From Ceratopteris richardii (taxonomy: Eukaryota > Streptophyta > Polypodiopsida > Polypodiales > Pteridaceae), in contig CM035444.1 in NCBI GenBank assembly GCA_020310875.1, forward strand, positions 25,552,272 through 25,616,271: a DNA stretch of 64,000 nt. Direction: 5' to 3'. This document shows positions 35,201-46,454 of this stretch, in pieces. Both the position numbers and the translations under genes were made by a program. The notes under the pieces were generated by a model. It ran no database searches and was not told where the DNA came from. It saw only the letters and a program-made list of their open reading frames with translations. Position 1 is the stretch's first letter; each line of letters starts with the position of its first letter.

Positions 35201-36171
35201 TGATCATTGTTGTCTATGTAGACGACATGCTGCTCACTGGTCCTCTTGAGAAGCATATTGCTGATTTCAAGGCTGATTTGCATGCCTCATTTGAGATGTC
35301 TGATTTGGGGCATTTGCATCACTATTTGGGCATTCAATTTATGCAAGTTGATGGTGGAATGGCTTTGTGTCAAACGAAATATATTGACACATTGTTGCAG
35401 CGTTTTGGCCTTGAAGACTGTAAGCCTATTGCCACTCCTATGGAGACAGGTTTACGATTGAGTCTTCATGATGCTGGAGATGCATTTGATGCTGTTCTCT
35501 ATCAGCAGGCTGTTGGATGCTTGATTTACTTATGCATTACTCGGCCAGATATTCAGTTTGCTGTCTCACAGATGAGCAGGTTTATGCATTGCCCAAGAGT
35601 CACGCATTGGAAAGCGGTTAAGCGCATCTTTCGCTACTTGAGTGGTACTCGGCTACTTGGGTTGTTTTATCCCAAGGAGGGATCACTACCGCCAGATTTG
35701 CATGCTTTTTCTGACTCAGATTGGGCTGGTTGCTATGACACTCGTGTGTCCACCAGTGGTTTTTGCTTCATGCTTGGTAGCTCATGTATATCTTGGTTGA
35801 GCAAGAAGCAGCCTACTGTGGCCACTTCCAGTTGTGAGGCTGAGTATAGGGCAACTTTCACAGTGACTGTTGAGTGTGTGTGGCTCAGACGCCTTATGGC
35901 TGATTTGGGTGTTGGCCAGTCTTCTGCCACCACCATCTTCACTGACAGTCAGAGCGCATTGGCAGTTGCGAGGAACCTTGTGTTCCATGCTCGCACTAAG
36001 CACATTGAGGTGCATTATCACTATGTCAGGGAGAGGTTCTCTGCTGGGGAGATCAGCTTGGCATATGTGCCCACGCAGGAGAACATTGCAGACCTTTTCA
36101 CGAAGGCTCTGCCTAGGGAGAAGTTTGAAGCTTTCCGGAAAGCTTTGGGCTTACTTCCTTTTGTGGAGTGA
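32212..36171 (+). CDS. Copia gag-pol polyprotein (1319 codons, lacks gag N-terminus)
   Basis: The polyprotein for self-copying of the element. Domains: the rest of gag (residues 1-150, Y-L-R-K-Q-L-E-S-E); a CCHC knuckle from residue 184 (C-K-Y-C-K-G-N-D-H-I-I-K-N-C); protease with D-S-G-A at 261; a pre-integrase zinc segment (W-H-A-R-F-G-H ... C-E-G-C); and an integrase core with D464, D527 and E563 (35 residues between the last two). RT follows, with Y-V-D-D near 1002-1005, then RNase H ending T-K-A-L-P-R-E-K-F-E. No internal stop. The ATG at 32212 is only the first Met in the open frame; the natural start is the out-of-frame ATG at 31922. The cytoplasmic particle and nuclear integration roles follow from the family. 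All catalytic residues I checked are present. Confidence 0.96.
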   Translation: MIALSVKRAIIPHIRSCRTAKDAWDTLTTLYQARNEARVAYLRKQLESEHMNEGDSMDSFLTKIKDLKEQLISADEVIPDSSLVQTVLNGLPDSYQSFASTLRLMMKGNPNALSFEELVSVLLQEDQSRQNRSIMRVADQAFLASQKGKGKWSSSTSKQKSANAAQSKNQDKDEKKSEKQKLFCKYCKGNDHIIKNCPKLAAKEAKKKEAGMVVAEASTPKTESANLVQEEEWAFTTVCSFDPSSHDQCMSAVDSDVWYFDSGATKHITSQRSFFSSLEPAPTGNTVTCANNSSYPVMGVGKIILTTADGSSFTLSDALFVPRIKKNLLSVSALAKIGLVVKFVDDRCTVHDLSNGDVIIASGILCRGLYKLIDYERSVNDSACAVHDSQAMSDAKLWHARFGHLNFASLLRLQKSEMVSSLPKLEAPGKHVCEGCILGKMQRSSFPKDGSVRAMQKLQLVHSDVCGPMQTPSFGNYLYFVTFIDDFSRHAWVYPLKAKSEVFMCFKQFLVLAENLSACKMGTLRSDRGGEYMSSDFNAFLAERGIKHQCTVPYTPQQNGVAERKNRSLMEMARCMVKSQALPHSFWLEAVMCAAYVLNRCPTKALQSITPYEAWHDRKPSVAHLRVFGCLAYALVPEQHRRKLDDKAVKCIFVGYSSESKGYRLYHPETKRILVSRDVVFVEDAIQPLLSCTKETSVSSKDMYDTLMPLFTGGQANAGPNEATSQPLQVAYDDADHSISDADLHDALVDERANIEQAKTMPKWLVQTLRDSKLDAPLSYRTRSGSHSTSFASDCYAMAASSLCDENEPVSFDEAQNSENWMAAMQSEYDAIMKNGTWSLCDLPPGKKAIGTKWVYKLKRKPDGTVDRYKARLVAKGYAQERGIDFDETFAPTCRMTTVRSICALAAHHGWNVHQLDIKTAFLNGDLHEEVYVFQPRGFVQKGHENQVCRLKKALYGLKQAPRAWYEKIHAYLIAHGFENSPTESTLYVKRANDVLLIIVVYVDDMLLTGPLEKHIADFKADLHASFEMSDLGHLHHYLGIQFMQVDGGMALCQTKYIDTLLQRFGLEDCKPIATPMETGLRLSLHDAGDAFDAVLYQQAVGCLIYLCITRPDIQFAVSQMSRFMHCPRVTHWKAVKRIFRYLSGTRLLGLFYPKEGSLPPDLHAFSDSDWAGCYDTRVSTSGFCFMLGSSCISWLSKKQPTVATSSCEAEYRATFTVTVECVWLRRLMADLGVGQSSATTIFTDSQSALAVARNLVFHARTKHIEVHYHYVRERFSAGEISLAYVPTQENIADLFTKALPREKFEAFRKALGLLPFVE

Positions 36172-36235
36172 TTTCCACATAGCTCGGCACTTCCTTATAC
36201 ATGAGTGCCAGCTCCTTGTTCACCGCATCACTCCC

Positions 36236-36243
36236 AGGGGGGA
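36236..36243 (+). other. Polypurine tract of the copia element
   Basis: AGGGGGGA just before the 3' LTR (which starts at 36246); primes plus-strand DNA synthesis. Also present next to the family-A LTRs at 16103 and 41093. Confidence 0.85.
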
Positions 36244-36245
36244 TT

Positions 36246-36475
36246 TGTTGATATATTTAGGTAGTGATGTGTGTGAACACTCTAGGACCGCCGGGGCACT
36301 TTTTTCCCTCTTTAGGAGGTTTTTTTCCCCCGGCTTGTATACACGCCTATTGCCCTAATGGGCTACTTATCTTTGTACATTCTCTAGTAATACATTCAGT
36401 CTTGTGTGTTGTGCTCAAAGCTTCTTCTTCTTCCTTGTGCTGTTCGCGTGCTTCCGCAGACGTCTAACTCCAACA
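36246..36475 (+). mobile_element. 3' LTR of the near-intact copia element
   Basis: 230 bp, matching the 5' LTR except for a T/C in the tgtata motif and an A/G in the cttccrcagacg word; followed by the target duplication CTCCC. Confidence 0.96.
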
Positions 36476-39420
36476 CTCCCTCGATAGAGCCTTTGTGAAA
36501 AGGTTTGCAACGTTATCCTATGTGGGCACATATCTCAAACTAATCTCTCCAATAGAAAACCTCTCCCTAACATAACAATAGTGCACCTCAATGTGCTTTG
36601 TGTGAGCATGGAATACAGGGTTCCTCATAATTGCCAATGTGTTCTGACTGCCAGTGAAGATGGTGGTAGGAGAAGACTGACCAACACCCAAATCAACCAA
36701 AAGGCATCTAAGCCATACACACTCAATAGTCACTATGAAAGTTACCCCATACTCAGTCTTACAACTAGAATTCCCCACAATAGACTTCTTCTTGCTCAAC
36801 CAAGATGTGCATGAGCTACCAAACATGAAGAAAAGACCACTACTAGACACATGTGTGTCATAATAGCTAGCCCAATCAGAGTAAGAAAAAGCATGTAAAT
36901 ATGGCAACAATGTTCTACCCTTGGGACAAAACAATCCAAGTACCTGCTTACCACTCAAGTAGCAAAAGATGCACTTAATGGCCACCTGCCAATGCTTGAC
37001 ACCTGGGTGATGCATTAACTTGCTCATATGTGAGACATCAAACTGAATATCAAGCTAAGTTATGCATAAGTAAATCAAGCATCCAATAGCGTGTTGATAG
37101 AGAAAAACATCAAATGCATCTCCATCATCATGAAGACTCGACCATAAATGTGTTTCCATAGGAATGGAAATAGGTTTGGGAAAAAAACATTGAAATATTG
37201 TATCAATATATTTTGTTTGATATAAAGTTATTCCCCAATCAACTTGCATAGATCGGATGCCCAAATAATGATGCAAGTGCCCCAACTTTGATATCTCAAA
37301 AGAGGCATGTAAATTAGCCTTAAATTAGAAAATGTTCTTCTCATTAGGACCAATGAGTAGCATGCCATCAACATACACAACAATTATAAGAGGTACATCA
37401 TTTGCATGCTTAACATATAAGGTGCTCTCAATTGGACTATTCTCAAAACCATGTGCAAACAAGTAGGAATGTATCTTTTCATACCAAGCACATGGTGCTT
37501 GCTTCAAACCATATAATGCCGTTTTCAACATGCCCACTTTGTTTTCGTGCCCTTTCTGCACAAAATTATGGGGTTGAAATACATACACTTACTTCATGTA
37601 AGTCACCATTCAGAATTGCAATTTTAACATCCAACTGATGTGCATTCCAACCATAATGAGCTGCAAGTGCACATATGCTATGAACATTGGTCACTCGGCA
37701 TGTGGGTGCAAAGGTTTCAAAAAAATCAATGCCTATTGCTTGAGCATAACCATTTGCAACAAGCCTAGCATTATAACAATAAACTTTTCCACCAAGCTTA
37801 CATTTTAGCTTGTATACCCATTTAGTGCCAATGTCATTTTTGCATGGAGGCAAATCACATAAAACTAGGTATGATTCTTCTAGAGGCAACCATTGCATAG
37901 CAATCTAATGCAAATGAAGCACTATGAGAGCCTGTATGAGTACAATATGACAAAGGTGCATCTAATTTGCTATCTCTCAAAGTATGCACCAACCATTTAG
38001 GCCTACTTTTTGCCTTCTCTACATCAGGCCTCTCATCAACAAGTGCATCATGTAAATCTGCATCTGAAATGGACAAATCTGCATCATCATGTGGAACCTT
38101 TAAAGGTTGAGCAATTCCACTTGTAAAAAGAGGCAGTAAAGTTTCACACAAATCTTTGGAGCTAATTGATTTCTCTTTAGTACATGAATGTAATGGCTGA
38201 ATTTCATCCTCCACAAAAAAAACATCATGGCTAAGCAAAATGCATTTGGTTTTTGGATGATATAGAAGAGATTTGTGTTCAGAAGTGTACCCCACAAAAT
38301 TATATTTTACTGCTTTATCATCTAATCTTTTGATTGTTGTTCAGGCTCTAATGCTTATAATAGATAACTAAAGACACATGGATGAGCAAAAGATGGCTTG
38401 CACACATGGCAAGCCTCATATGGAGGATCAATTATAGTTCTTTGGTGGGACACCCTTTAAGTACATATGCTCCACACACAACAACCTCAAGCAAGCAACT
38501 ATGTCGTAAAGCCTAACTTTTGACCATAAACTTTGCCGTCTCCATGAGATACATGTTCCTTTTTTCTAGTAACTCTGTTTTGTTGAGGTGTATACGTCAT
38601 TGTATATTGATGTTTTATCCCATGCTCATTCAAAAATGCATTAAAGTCAGAAGACATGTATTCACCCCTTGATGAGAATGGAGGGTGCCCAATTCACATG
38701 CTGATAGATTTTCAACCATAACCATAAGCTATTTGAAGCACATAAACACTTCAGAATTCACTTTCAATGGATACACCCGTGCATGCCTAGAGAATTCATC
38801 AATAAAAGTCATGAAGTAAAGGTAACTCCCAAAAGAAGGTGTATGCATAGGACTAGAGGCATCAATATGAACAAGATGCAATTTATGATTAGCTTGAACT
38901 GAACCATCTTTTGGGAAAGAGGAACACTGCATTTTGCCCAAAGTAAAACCTTCATAGAAAGGTATACAAGGTGCCTCAAGTTTGGGTAGAGAGGACACCA
39001 TTTTAGATTTTCATAGGCATAGCAAACTAGCATAATTTAAATGACCAAAGCATGCATGCCAAAGCTTTGCATCTGAGATAGTTTGAGAGTCTTGAATTTC
39101 ACATGTTAAATCATTCATAGATTTTGCATAGTCTATGAGCTTATATAGCTCATGGCATACAATGCTAGAAGTAGTAATAACATATCCTTTTGAGAGATCA
39201 TGAGATGTACATCTATCATCAACAAATTTCACAACCCAAGCCAATCTTGGCTAATGTTGAAACCAACAACATATTTTTCTTGATCCCTATCACATACAAG
39301 GCATCCGACAATGTGAAAGAACTACCATCAATAGGAGTCACAATGATCTAACCAAATCCCATTATAGTATAAAAGGAGTTGTTAATGCATGTGACAATAT
39401 TCCATATAGGGGCAATATAA

Positions 39421-39750
39421 TAGGCCTTTTGATAGTGAAAATAATTCATTTTGAACTTCTCATTATACATTGTGTGGATAGTGTTTAGAATGAATAATTA
39501 GATCATTTTATGCATATAGGCAAAACTTAAGGATGACAAGTTTTAGATTCTCTCTCTAGACCTTATCTACATCATGTTCTTTTGGTTGAAAATTGAACGT
39601 GAAGATGAAAGAATTAAGCAAAATGTTGTATGAGAGAAAGGTAGAGTACTCATAAGAGAATAAAAGTGTCTGTGAAAATTTTATGAATCATCTTTAAGTA
39701 CCTTGTTTTGGGCTCTAGATTTAGTTCACTATAACAAAATGCCTTGATTT
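39421..39750. other. Unassigned spacer
   Basis: No similarity to the flanking copia sequence could be seen; no gene. Confidence 0.35.
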
Positions 39751-41010
39751 CAGAGCATCTGTGCACCTTCAGCCCATCATGGTTGGAATGTACATCAATT
39801 GAACATTAAAACAACATTTCTGAATTGTGACTTGCATAAGGAAGTGTATGTTTTCCAACCCCGTGGCTTTGTGCAAAAAGGGCATGAAAACCAGGTGTGC
39901 AGGTTAAAGAAGGCATTATATGGTTTAAAGCAAGCACCACGTGCTTGAAGATACATGCCTATCTGATTGCACATAGTTTTGAGAACAGTCCGACTAAAAG
40001 CACCTTAAATGTTAAGCATGCTAATGATGTACTTCTGATCATTGTGGTTTATGTTGATGACATGCTACTCACTAGTCCTCATGAGAGGCATATTGCTGAT
40101 TTTAAGGTTGATTTGCATGCCTCATTTGAGATGTCTCATTTGGGGCATTTGCATCACTATTCGGGCATTCAGTTTATGCATGTTGATGGAGGAATGGCTT
40201 TGTGTCAAACGAAATACATTGACACATTATTGCAGCATTTTGGCCTTGTCGACTATAAACCTATTGCCACTCCTATGGAGACAGGTTTACTATTGAGTCT
40301 TCATGATGTTGGAGATGCATTTGATGCTGTTCTCTATCAGTAGGCTGTTGGATGCCTGATTTACTTATGCATTACTCGGCCAGATATTCAGTTTGCTATC
40401 TCACAAATGAGAAAGTTTATGCATTGGCTATGAGTCAAGCATTAGCAGGGCGGTTAAGTGCATCTTTCGCTACTTGAGTGGAACTCGGCTAGTTGGGTTG
40501 TTTTATCCCAAGGGGGGATCACTACCGCCAAATTTGCATGCTTTTTCTGCCTCTGATTGGGCTGGTTGCTATGACACTCGAGTGTCCACTAGTGGCTTTT
40601 GCTTCATGATTGGTAGCTCATGTATATCTTTGTTGAGCAAGAAGCAGCCTATTGTGGCCACTTCCAGTTTGTGAGGCTGAGTATAGGGTAGCTTTCACAA
40701 AAACAGTTGAGTGTGTGTGGCTCAGACGCCTTATGGATGATTTGGGTGTTGGTGAGTCTTTTGTCACCACCATCTTCACTGACAGTCAGAGCGCATTGCC
40801 AGTTGCGAGGAACCCAATGTCCCATGCTCGCACTAAGCACATTGAGGTGCATTATCATTATGTCAGGGAGAGGTTCTCTATTGGGGAGGTCAGCTTGGCA
40901 TATGTGCCCACAAAGGAGAACATTACAGATCAATTCACAAAGACTCTGCCCAGGGAGAACTTTGAAGCTTTCCTCAAGGCTTTGGGCTTACTTCCTTTTG
41001 TGGAGTGATT
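39751..41010 (+). pseudogene. Copia family-A RT-RNase H fragment
   Basis: Begins within RT (R-S-I-C-A-P-S-A-H-H-G-W-N) and runs to the pol stop. Y-V-D-D-M-L-L is intact. A frameshift lies near 39950 after L-K-Q-A-P-R-A, a stop interrupts near 40343, and there are breaks near 40430-40470 and 40670. RNase H and the K-E-N-I-T-D tail are recognisable. It is close in sequence to the full element, so the truncation is not very old. Gag, protease and integrase are missing. Confidence 0.9.
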
Positions 41011-41092
41011 TCTACATAGCTTGGCACTTCCTTATACATGAGTGCCAGCTCCTTGTTCACCGCATCACTCCTAGGGGGGATTTGTTGATATA

Positions 41093-41313
41093 TTTAGGTA
41101 GTGATGTGTGTGAACACTCTAGGATCGCCGGGGCACTTTTTCCCCTCTTTAGGAGGTTTTTTCCCCCTTGGCTTGTATATACGCCTATTGCCATAATGGG
41201 CTACTTATCTTTGTACATTCTCTAGTAGTACATTCAGCCTTGTGTGTTGTGCTCCAAGTTTCTTCTTCTTCCTTGTGCTATTCGCGTGCTTCCACAGACG
41301 TCTAACTCCAACA
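41093..41313 (+). mobile_element. Copia family-A 3' LTR
   Basis: TGTTGATATATTT to AACTCCAACA, preceded by the purine tract tagggggga. Nearly the same as the LTRs of the full element. Confidence 0.92.
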
Positions 41314-41640
41314 AGAAGGTGTGGAGAAAGCATGATTCACAAACAATCTCTGATTGCTACAAAAATTGGCATGAAGGTAGAAAGCATCAAAATATTTTTG
41401 GGAGTTATCCTTTTAGGGTCACTGGCTTTTTTTAGATAAGAACAAAGCCATCTTGACCTCTGTTTCAAGCTTGCAAGGTGGGGCCCATAGAAAAACTAGA
41501 TCAATTTACAAAACTATAACTTGTGTCTTGTTCAGCGACACTCACATATTCGATGTCCAGAATTTGCTTGTAGTGTTTTGCAATGTTGCGAGTTGCTGCA
41601 AAAATGGCAAACACACATGGAATGAGTCAGCTTATGAGAA
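41314..41640. other. Unassigned spacer
   Basis: Joins a family-A LTR to a copia family-B gag relic. It may be the decayed 5' leader of the latter; no motif seen. Confidence 0.35.
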
Positions 41641-43670
41641 ATAAGTTGGACAAGAACAACTTCCATTGTTGGAGATTTAGAATAATGAATTTCATGATGG
41701 GAAAAGGCTACTAGAAGTACATCAAAGGAGAGAAAGAAAATGCTTTGCATTTACTAGAGAGGAATCAGACTATGGACCAATTAAGAGCATATGAGGAATG
41801 TAATCAAGGAGCATGAAAGGTAATGTATTGTCTATCTGCTAGCATACATGATAGCATGATTGGACACATATAGGATGCCAAGACTCTGAAAGAGGTGTTA
41901 CTTCCATTGATGACCATACATGGAAAGTATGGGTATATTTAATGGAAGAGAGGGGTGAGGTGTTCACTTACTTCCAAAATTTGAAGGCTATGGTGGAAAA
42001 GCAGAGAGGAAAGTATATTCAAATGTTAAGGCTTGATGGAGGAGGTGAATAGACTTGATATTGAACCAAATGACAAAGAAAATGCTGAAAAATCAAATGC
42101 AGAATCTCAAGTTTTGAGTGGACCAAATGTGTCACCAAGAAATAGTTCCAAGTCAAATCCATGGAGTGGAAGATTGCATGGAAATTTAAGTCCAACGAAT
42201 TCATCTACATCAAAGAAAGGTAAAGAAACGATTTTTGCTAGTAGTAAAACATGTACAATTTTTGAAGACATTGATGGAGATTCCAGTAGTTTAGAGAAGA
42301 GCCTTGATAGAAACTTGGATTGCCCTCTATGAAGGCTCCAAGAGTTAGAAAGGCACATGCAGATGATACAAGGAGAAGTGACCCTGGACCAAGAAGATCT
42401 GGGAGGATGCAGAATTCTATGCAATGATTGACATATGACAGTTATATGGCTCGTCATTGTGCCTACATGACCAAGGTAATACCAGATGTTGAACCTTCTT
42501 GTTTTGAAGATGCAATTCAAAATGCATATTGGGAAAAAGATATGGATGAGGAGATGGATGCCCTTTATGGAAATGATACATGGACGCTCGTTCCATTGCT
42601 GCAAGGAAGGAAATCCATAGGCTGCAAGTGGGTTTACAAGGTAAAGCACAATGTTGATGGTAGCATAAACATGTACAAAGCACAATTGGTAGCAAAGGGC
42701 TGTGCATAGAAATATGGCATTGATTATGAGGAAACGTTCAGCCCTATAGCCAAAATGTCTACTGTCAGAACACTTGTTGCATTAGCTACAACAAAAGGAT
42801 GGAATTTGCATCATATGTATGTAAAGAATGCTTTCCTACATGGTGAGTTACAAGAAGAAGTATACATCGACCTGTCACAAGGATATGAAGATTCAAAGCA
42901 CCCAAAATATGTTTACAGGTTGCAAAAGGCTTAGTATGGGCTTAAACAAGCCTCTCGTGCTTGGCATGAACGGATTGCTGAATACTTAACCACCATTGGG
43001 TTTTCTATGTGTGATGCAGATCATTCACTATATGCAAGGAAGGGTGATGATGGCATCATAATTGTGGCTATTTATGTTGATGACTTGATTGTAGGAGGCA
43101 ACCATGAAGCAAACATTAAAGAGGTAAAGCAACTCCTTATGCAGGAATTTGACATGAAAAATCTTGGTGTGCTACACTATTTCTTGGGCATTGGGTTTAT
43201 ACATACAAAAACAGGTATATGGATGTCGCAAAGGCAATATGCCTTGAATATGTTGCAAAAGTATGGTATGGATGATTGTAAGCCAATTTCTATGCCGTTA
43301 GACTAGAATTTGAATTTGGATACTACATCAAGTGAAGCATTGGAAAATGCTACTATGTACAGGAAAATTGTGGGAAGTTTGATATATCTCACAATTACAA
43401 GGTTTAATCTAAGCTACAGTATTGGACTTGAAAGTCAATTTATGTAGGTTCCCAGGAAGCCACATTTAGATGCCCTGAGGTGCACTCTACGTTATGCGAG
43501 TGCTACTTTGGATTATGCATTGTTTTATGAAGATGATGTAGATTTGCAGGTTGATGGATATGCTGATGCAGATTGGGTTGGTAACATTCTAGATAGAAGA
43601 TCTACTAGTGGCTTTCTATTCTCACTTGGGAGTGCACCAAACATCCAACAACCTACTAATAAGGATCAAC
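41641..43670 (+). pseudogene. Copia family-B relic (gag start joined to RT-RNase H)
   Basis: A different copia lineage. The start reads K-L-D-K-N-N-F-H-C-W-R-F-R-I-M, a gag N-terminus. After an internal deletion removing the rest of gag, protease and most of integrase, it resumes near 42428 with the linker and RT: E-M-D-A-L-Y-G-N-D-T-W, W-V-Y-K-V-K, I-Y-V-D-D-L-I-V-G-G near 43070, H-Y-F-L-G-I, then the start of RNase H (D-A-D-W-V-G) to about 43670. Stops occur near 42330, 42708, 42933 and 43304. There is no LTR at either end. Confidence 0.85.
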
Positions 43671-43689
43671 ATCAAGTTCATCTCTATAA

Positions 43690-45299
43690 TCATGTAGACT
43701 CAATCATAAACCTGTTTCCATGGGAGTGGCAATAGGTTTGCAATCTTCAAGGCCAAAATGTTGCAATAATGTGTCAATATATTTGGTTTGACACAAAGAT
43801 ATTCCTCCATCATCTTGCACAAACTGAATGCCCAAATAATGACACAAGTTCCCCAAATATGACATCTCAAAAGAGGCATGAAAATCAGCCTTAAATTTAG
43901 AAATATGATTCTCACTAGGACCAGTGAGCAGTCTATCATCACCATATACAACAAGGATTAGAAGTAGATCATTTGCATGCTTAACATATAAGGTGATATC
44001 AATTGAATTGTTCTCAAAACCATCTACTAGCAAGTAGGCAAACTTTCAATCTTCTTCAAGTTGCATATTGACGCACATCGAATCGAAGGAGATAAACACA
44101 ATGATATTCCATGTGAAAGTACGTTGCAAGAATCAACCTCGAATGAAAACGCGAACAAGCAAGAAGCAGTCATGGCCTTATGATGCAACATGCAAAGAAC
44201 TAGAGTGGACTACTCATCCATGCAGAATCCAATCCTAGCTCTTATGAATCTTTGAAAGACGGCCTACAGAATATGTGAACTCCTCTGCTAGGGAGGCAAG
44301 GATCTTAACAAACTCCGATCTGAAGCGACACCACTGATTAACCTTACTTCTGTCATTACATTCCTGTCATTGTCACGTGTGTTCTTATAATAGTGGTATC
44401 TATCGGTGCCCCTGTATAGTCACTCGATGCAGGAGTCATGCTTTCATTCAAATTAGTGTAGCTATTTGTGCCGCACATGACAAACAATGCATACAGGAAC
44501 CAACACATCATTAATCCAGACATTTAAAATTCGCAAGATCATGGTTTTGAGATCAATCTTCTTCAACTTGCAAACTTTCTTTTCACACCCTTGCTACACA
44601 AAACTAAGTGGCTGAATACATATAGTTCTTTATCTAAGCCATCATTCAAAAGTACAAGGCTAATGTCCAAATGATGTATATTCAAACCATGATAAGCTGG
44701 AAGTGCACAAATGCTACAAATGGTAGTCATTTGGCACGTGCGAGCAAGTCATGAATGCTAAAAATTGTGGTCATTTGGCATGTGGGAGCAAAGATCTCAT
44801 CAAAATCAATGCCTCTTTCTTGAGCATAACCTTTGGAAAAAATCCTAGCCTTATACCTATCAACTGTTCCATCAAGCTTATGTTTTAGATTGTATATCCA
44901 TAGAGCGTCAATGAACTTTTTGCTTGGGGGAAAATCACATAAAGAACAAGTACCATTCTTCATAGTAGCATCATATTCTAATAAAAACATGCTCATTATC
45001 ATCACAAAGACTAGAGGCAGCCATTGAATAACAATATGATATGAGGGAAGAATTATGAGATCCTGAATGAGTGTAATATGACAAAGTGCATCTAATTTAT
45101 TATCTCTTAGAGTTTGCACCAACCATTTAGGAAAATATTTTACCTCTTCTATGCCAGCCCTCTCATCAACAAGTGTGTCATGTAAATTTGAATTAGAAAT
45201 GGAATGATCTGCATTATCAATTGGAACTTATAAAGGCTTAGAAGTTACCTCATTTGTACCAACACTTGAATATCCCCTTGTAAAAAGAGGAAGTGTCGT
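43690..45299 (-). pseudogene. Copia family-A RT/linker relic
   Basis: Minus-strand RT: L-Y-V-K-H-A-N-D-L-L-L-I, then V-V-Y-G-D-D-R (Y-V-D-D altered to Y-G-D-D), H-Y-L-G-I-Q-F, P-I-A-T-P-M-E-T. Interrupted at 44060-44552 by a piece of gypsy LTR, it continues with RT N-terminus and linker (C-S-L-C-D-F-P-P, Y-K-A-R-I-F-S-K-G-Y-A-Q-E) and stops at 45299, where the gypsy 5' LTR begins. Dead by several stops. Confidence 0.85.
44060..44552 (-). mobile_element. Inserted internal segment of gypsy LTR
   Basis: Reverse complement of about 47005-47490 in the nearby gypsy 5' LTR, with only about four mismatches seen over roughly 480 bp. It is flanked by a 14-bp direct repeat TCAATCTTCTTCAA (44046-44059 and 44553-44566). 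Neither end is an LTR terminus, so it did not arrive as an ordinary LTR element. Confidence 0.85.
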
Positions 45300-45964
45300 T
45301 GTCGGAAGGATTTCCTCACTTTAATTGTCATAAGGAAAAATAAAAAATATTTTGCTTTAAAGTCGGTTAAATGATATCGCTCTCTCATATTTTTTAATGT
45401 ACTGATTTAAAATGACTAATGTTATCTCTTGGGTACTTGTAGATAAAAGAGGAAAATATGTTCTGAATAGAGATGGAGGATTAATTGAACCCTTACTTAG
45501 GCTCTTCATTTTTTATGTTCATTTCTAAATAATTTATGTGTATTCATAATTATATAAAGATAATTATGTGCCTATGTATGTGTATGTGAGTGTAGGGTTT
45601 ATGCTTTAAATAATGTGTTTGCATATGCATACTTAATATATTTATTTGTGTGCCCCTATGTTTAAGTATTTATGAATTATTATCTAACTAAGCATGAATA
45701 TAAATATGGACTTCCATAAATGTATGTGAGTACATTTAAACCTATTAATAGTTTAGTTTCTCATAAGTGATCATTTATGTGCATATATGTTAATATGATT
45801 TTATGTGTGCCAATGTGTTTAAGTCTATAAGGTTTTATGAGATTACTCTATGTGATTAGACTTATACTACATGGATTTTATAAATATCTCTTCATATGTG
45901 CTAACCTAAAGTGTCTACATTTATATTTGACCTAAGAATATTGTATATATATATATAAGTTTAA

Positions 45965-46074
<110 letters not shown>

Positions 46075-46399
46075 TTAATACATTTGGATTAATAATGTAT
46101 TTATATATTTAAATGTAATCTATATCATATGATGTTTAATATTTTCTTTAGTATTTATTAAATTTATATGTAATATAATTAATAACGAAAATAATACGTT
46201 AACTGAAACTCTAGTCTCCTTTGAGTTAGTTAGAGTTCATTTAAGTATGCGTGTATTGAGTGTTAGTTAAAGTAAATGCATAACTTCACTAAACTCAAAG
46301 AATGACTGCGTACGACGTTCTCTTTGAAAGGTATATATATGTAAACTTATGTATTTTTTTTCGGTTAATATTACTTCTGCAGGTACGTGATCTGAATTT

Positions 46400-46401
<2 letters not shown>

Positions 46402-46452
<51 letters not shown>
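46402..46452. repeat. (GA)n microsatellite in the gypsy 5' LTR
   Basis: About 25 GA units; the 3' LTR copy (56575-56592) has about seven, with one interruption. Confidence 0.95.

Positions 46453-46454
<2 letters not shown>

Larger units (their letters stand above)
31337..36475 (+). mobile_element. Near-intact Ty1/copia element (family A)
   Basis: 5139 bp with 230-bp LTRs at 31337-31566 and 36246-36475 that differ at two positions I could see. It is flanked by the 5-bp target duplication CTCCC (31332-31336 and 36476-36480). It carries an iMet primer site, a polypurine tract and gag-pol in the copia order: gag, protease, integrase, RT, RNase H. It is inserted into copia tandem unit 2 in opposite orientation. 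The high LTR identity and one long open frame mark it as the youngest coding element in the window. The one visible coding lesion is a frameshift in 5' gag near 32100. Confidence 0.97.
30954..39420 (-). mobile_element. Truncated copia family-A copy, tandem unit 2 (with nested copia insertion)
   Basis: Preceded by the same 19-bp word as unit 1, it holds a 3' LTR (30973-31203), the pol tail (31204-31336), RNase H (36481-37020), RT (about 37030-37900), the linker (37900-38300), integrase and pre-integrase (about 38330-39070), and protease to about 39420, where it stops at the same position as unit 1. RT again has Y-V-D-G (glycine codon 37364-37366). A full copia element is inserted at 31337-36475. 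Integrase remains in order here, unlike in unit 1. Multiple stops make it non-functional. The two units look roughly 90% alike by eye. Confidence 0.88.

Noticed and set aside
35782-36021. Minus-strand ORFs opposite the copia RNase H
   Set aside because: Shadow frames of the strong plus-strand pol gene; no independent motif.
12125-41313. Recurrent 65-70 codon ORFs with Cys and Phe near family-A copia LTRs
   Set aside because: They are accidental frames in the LTR sequence; they appear at each LTR copy and change with single substitutions.
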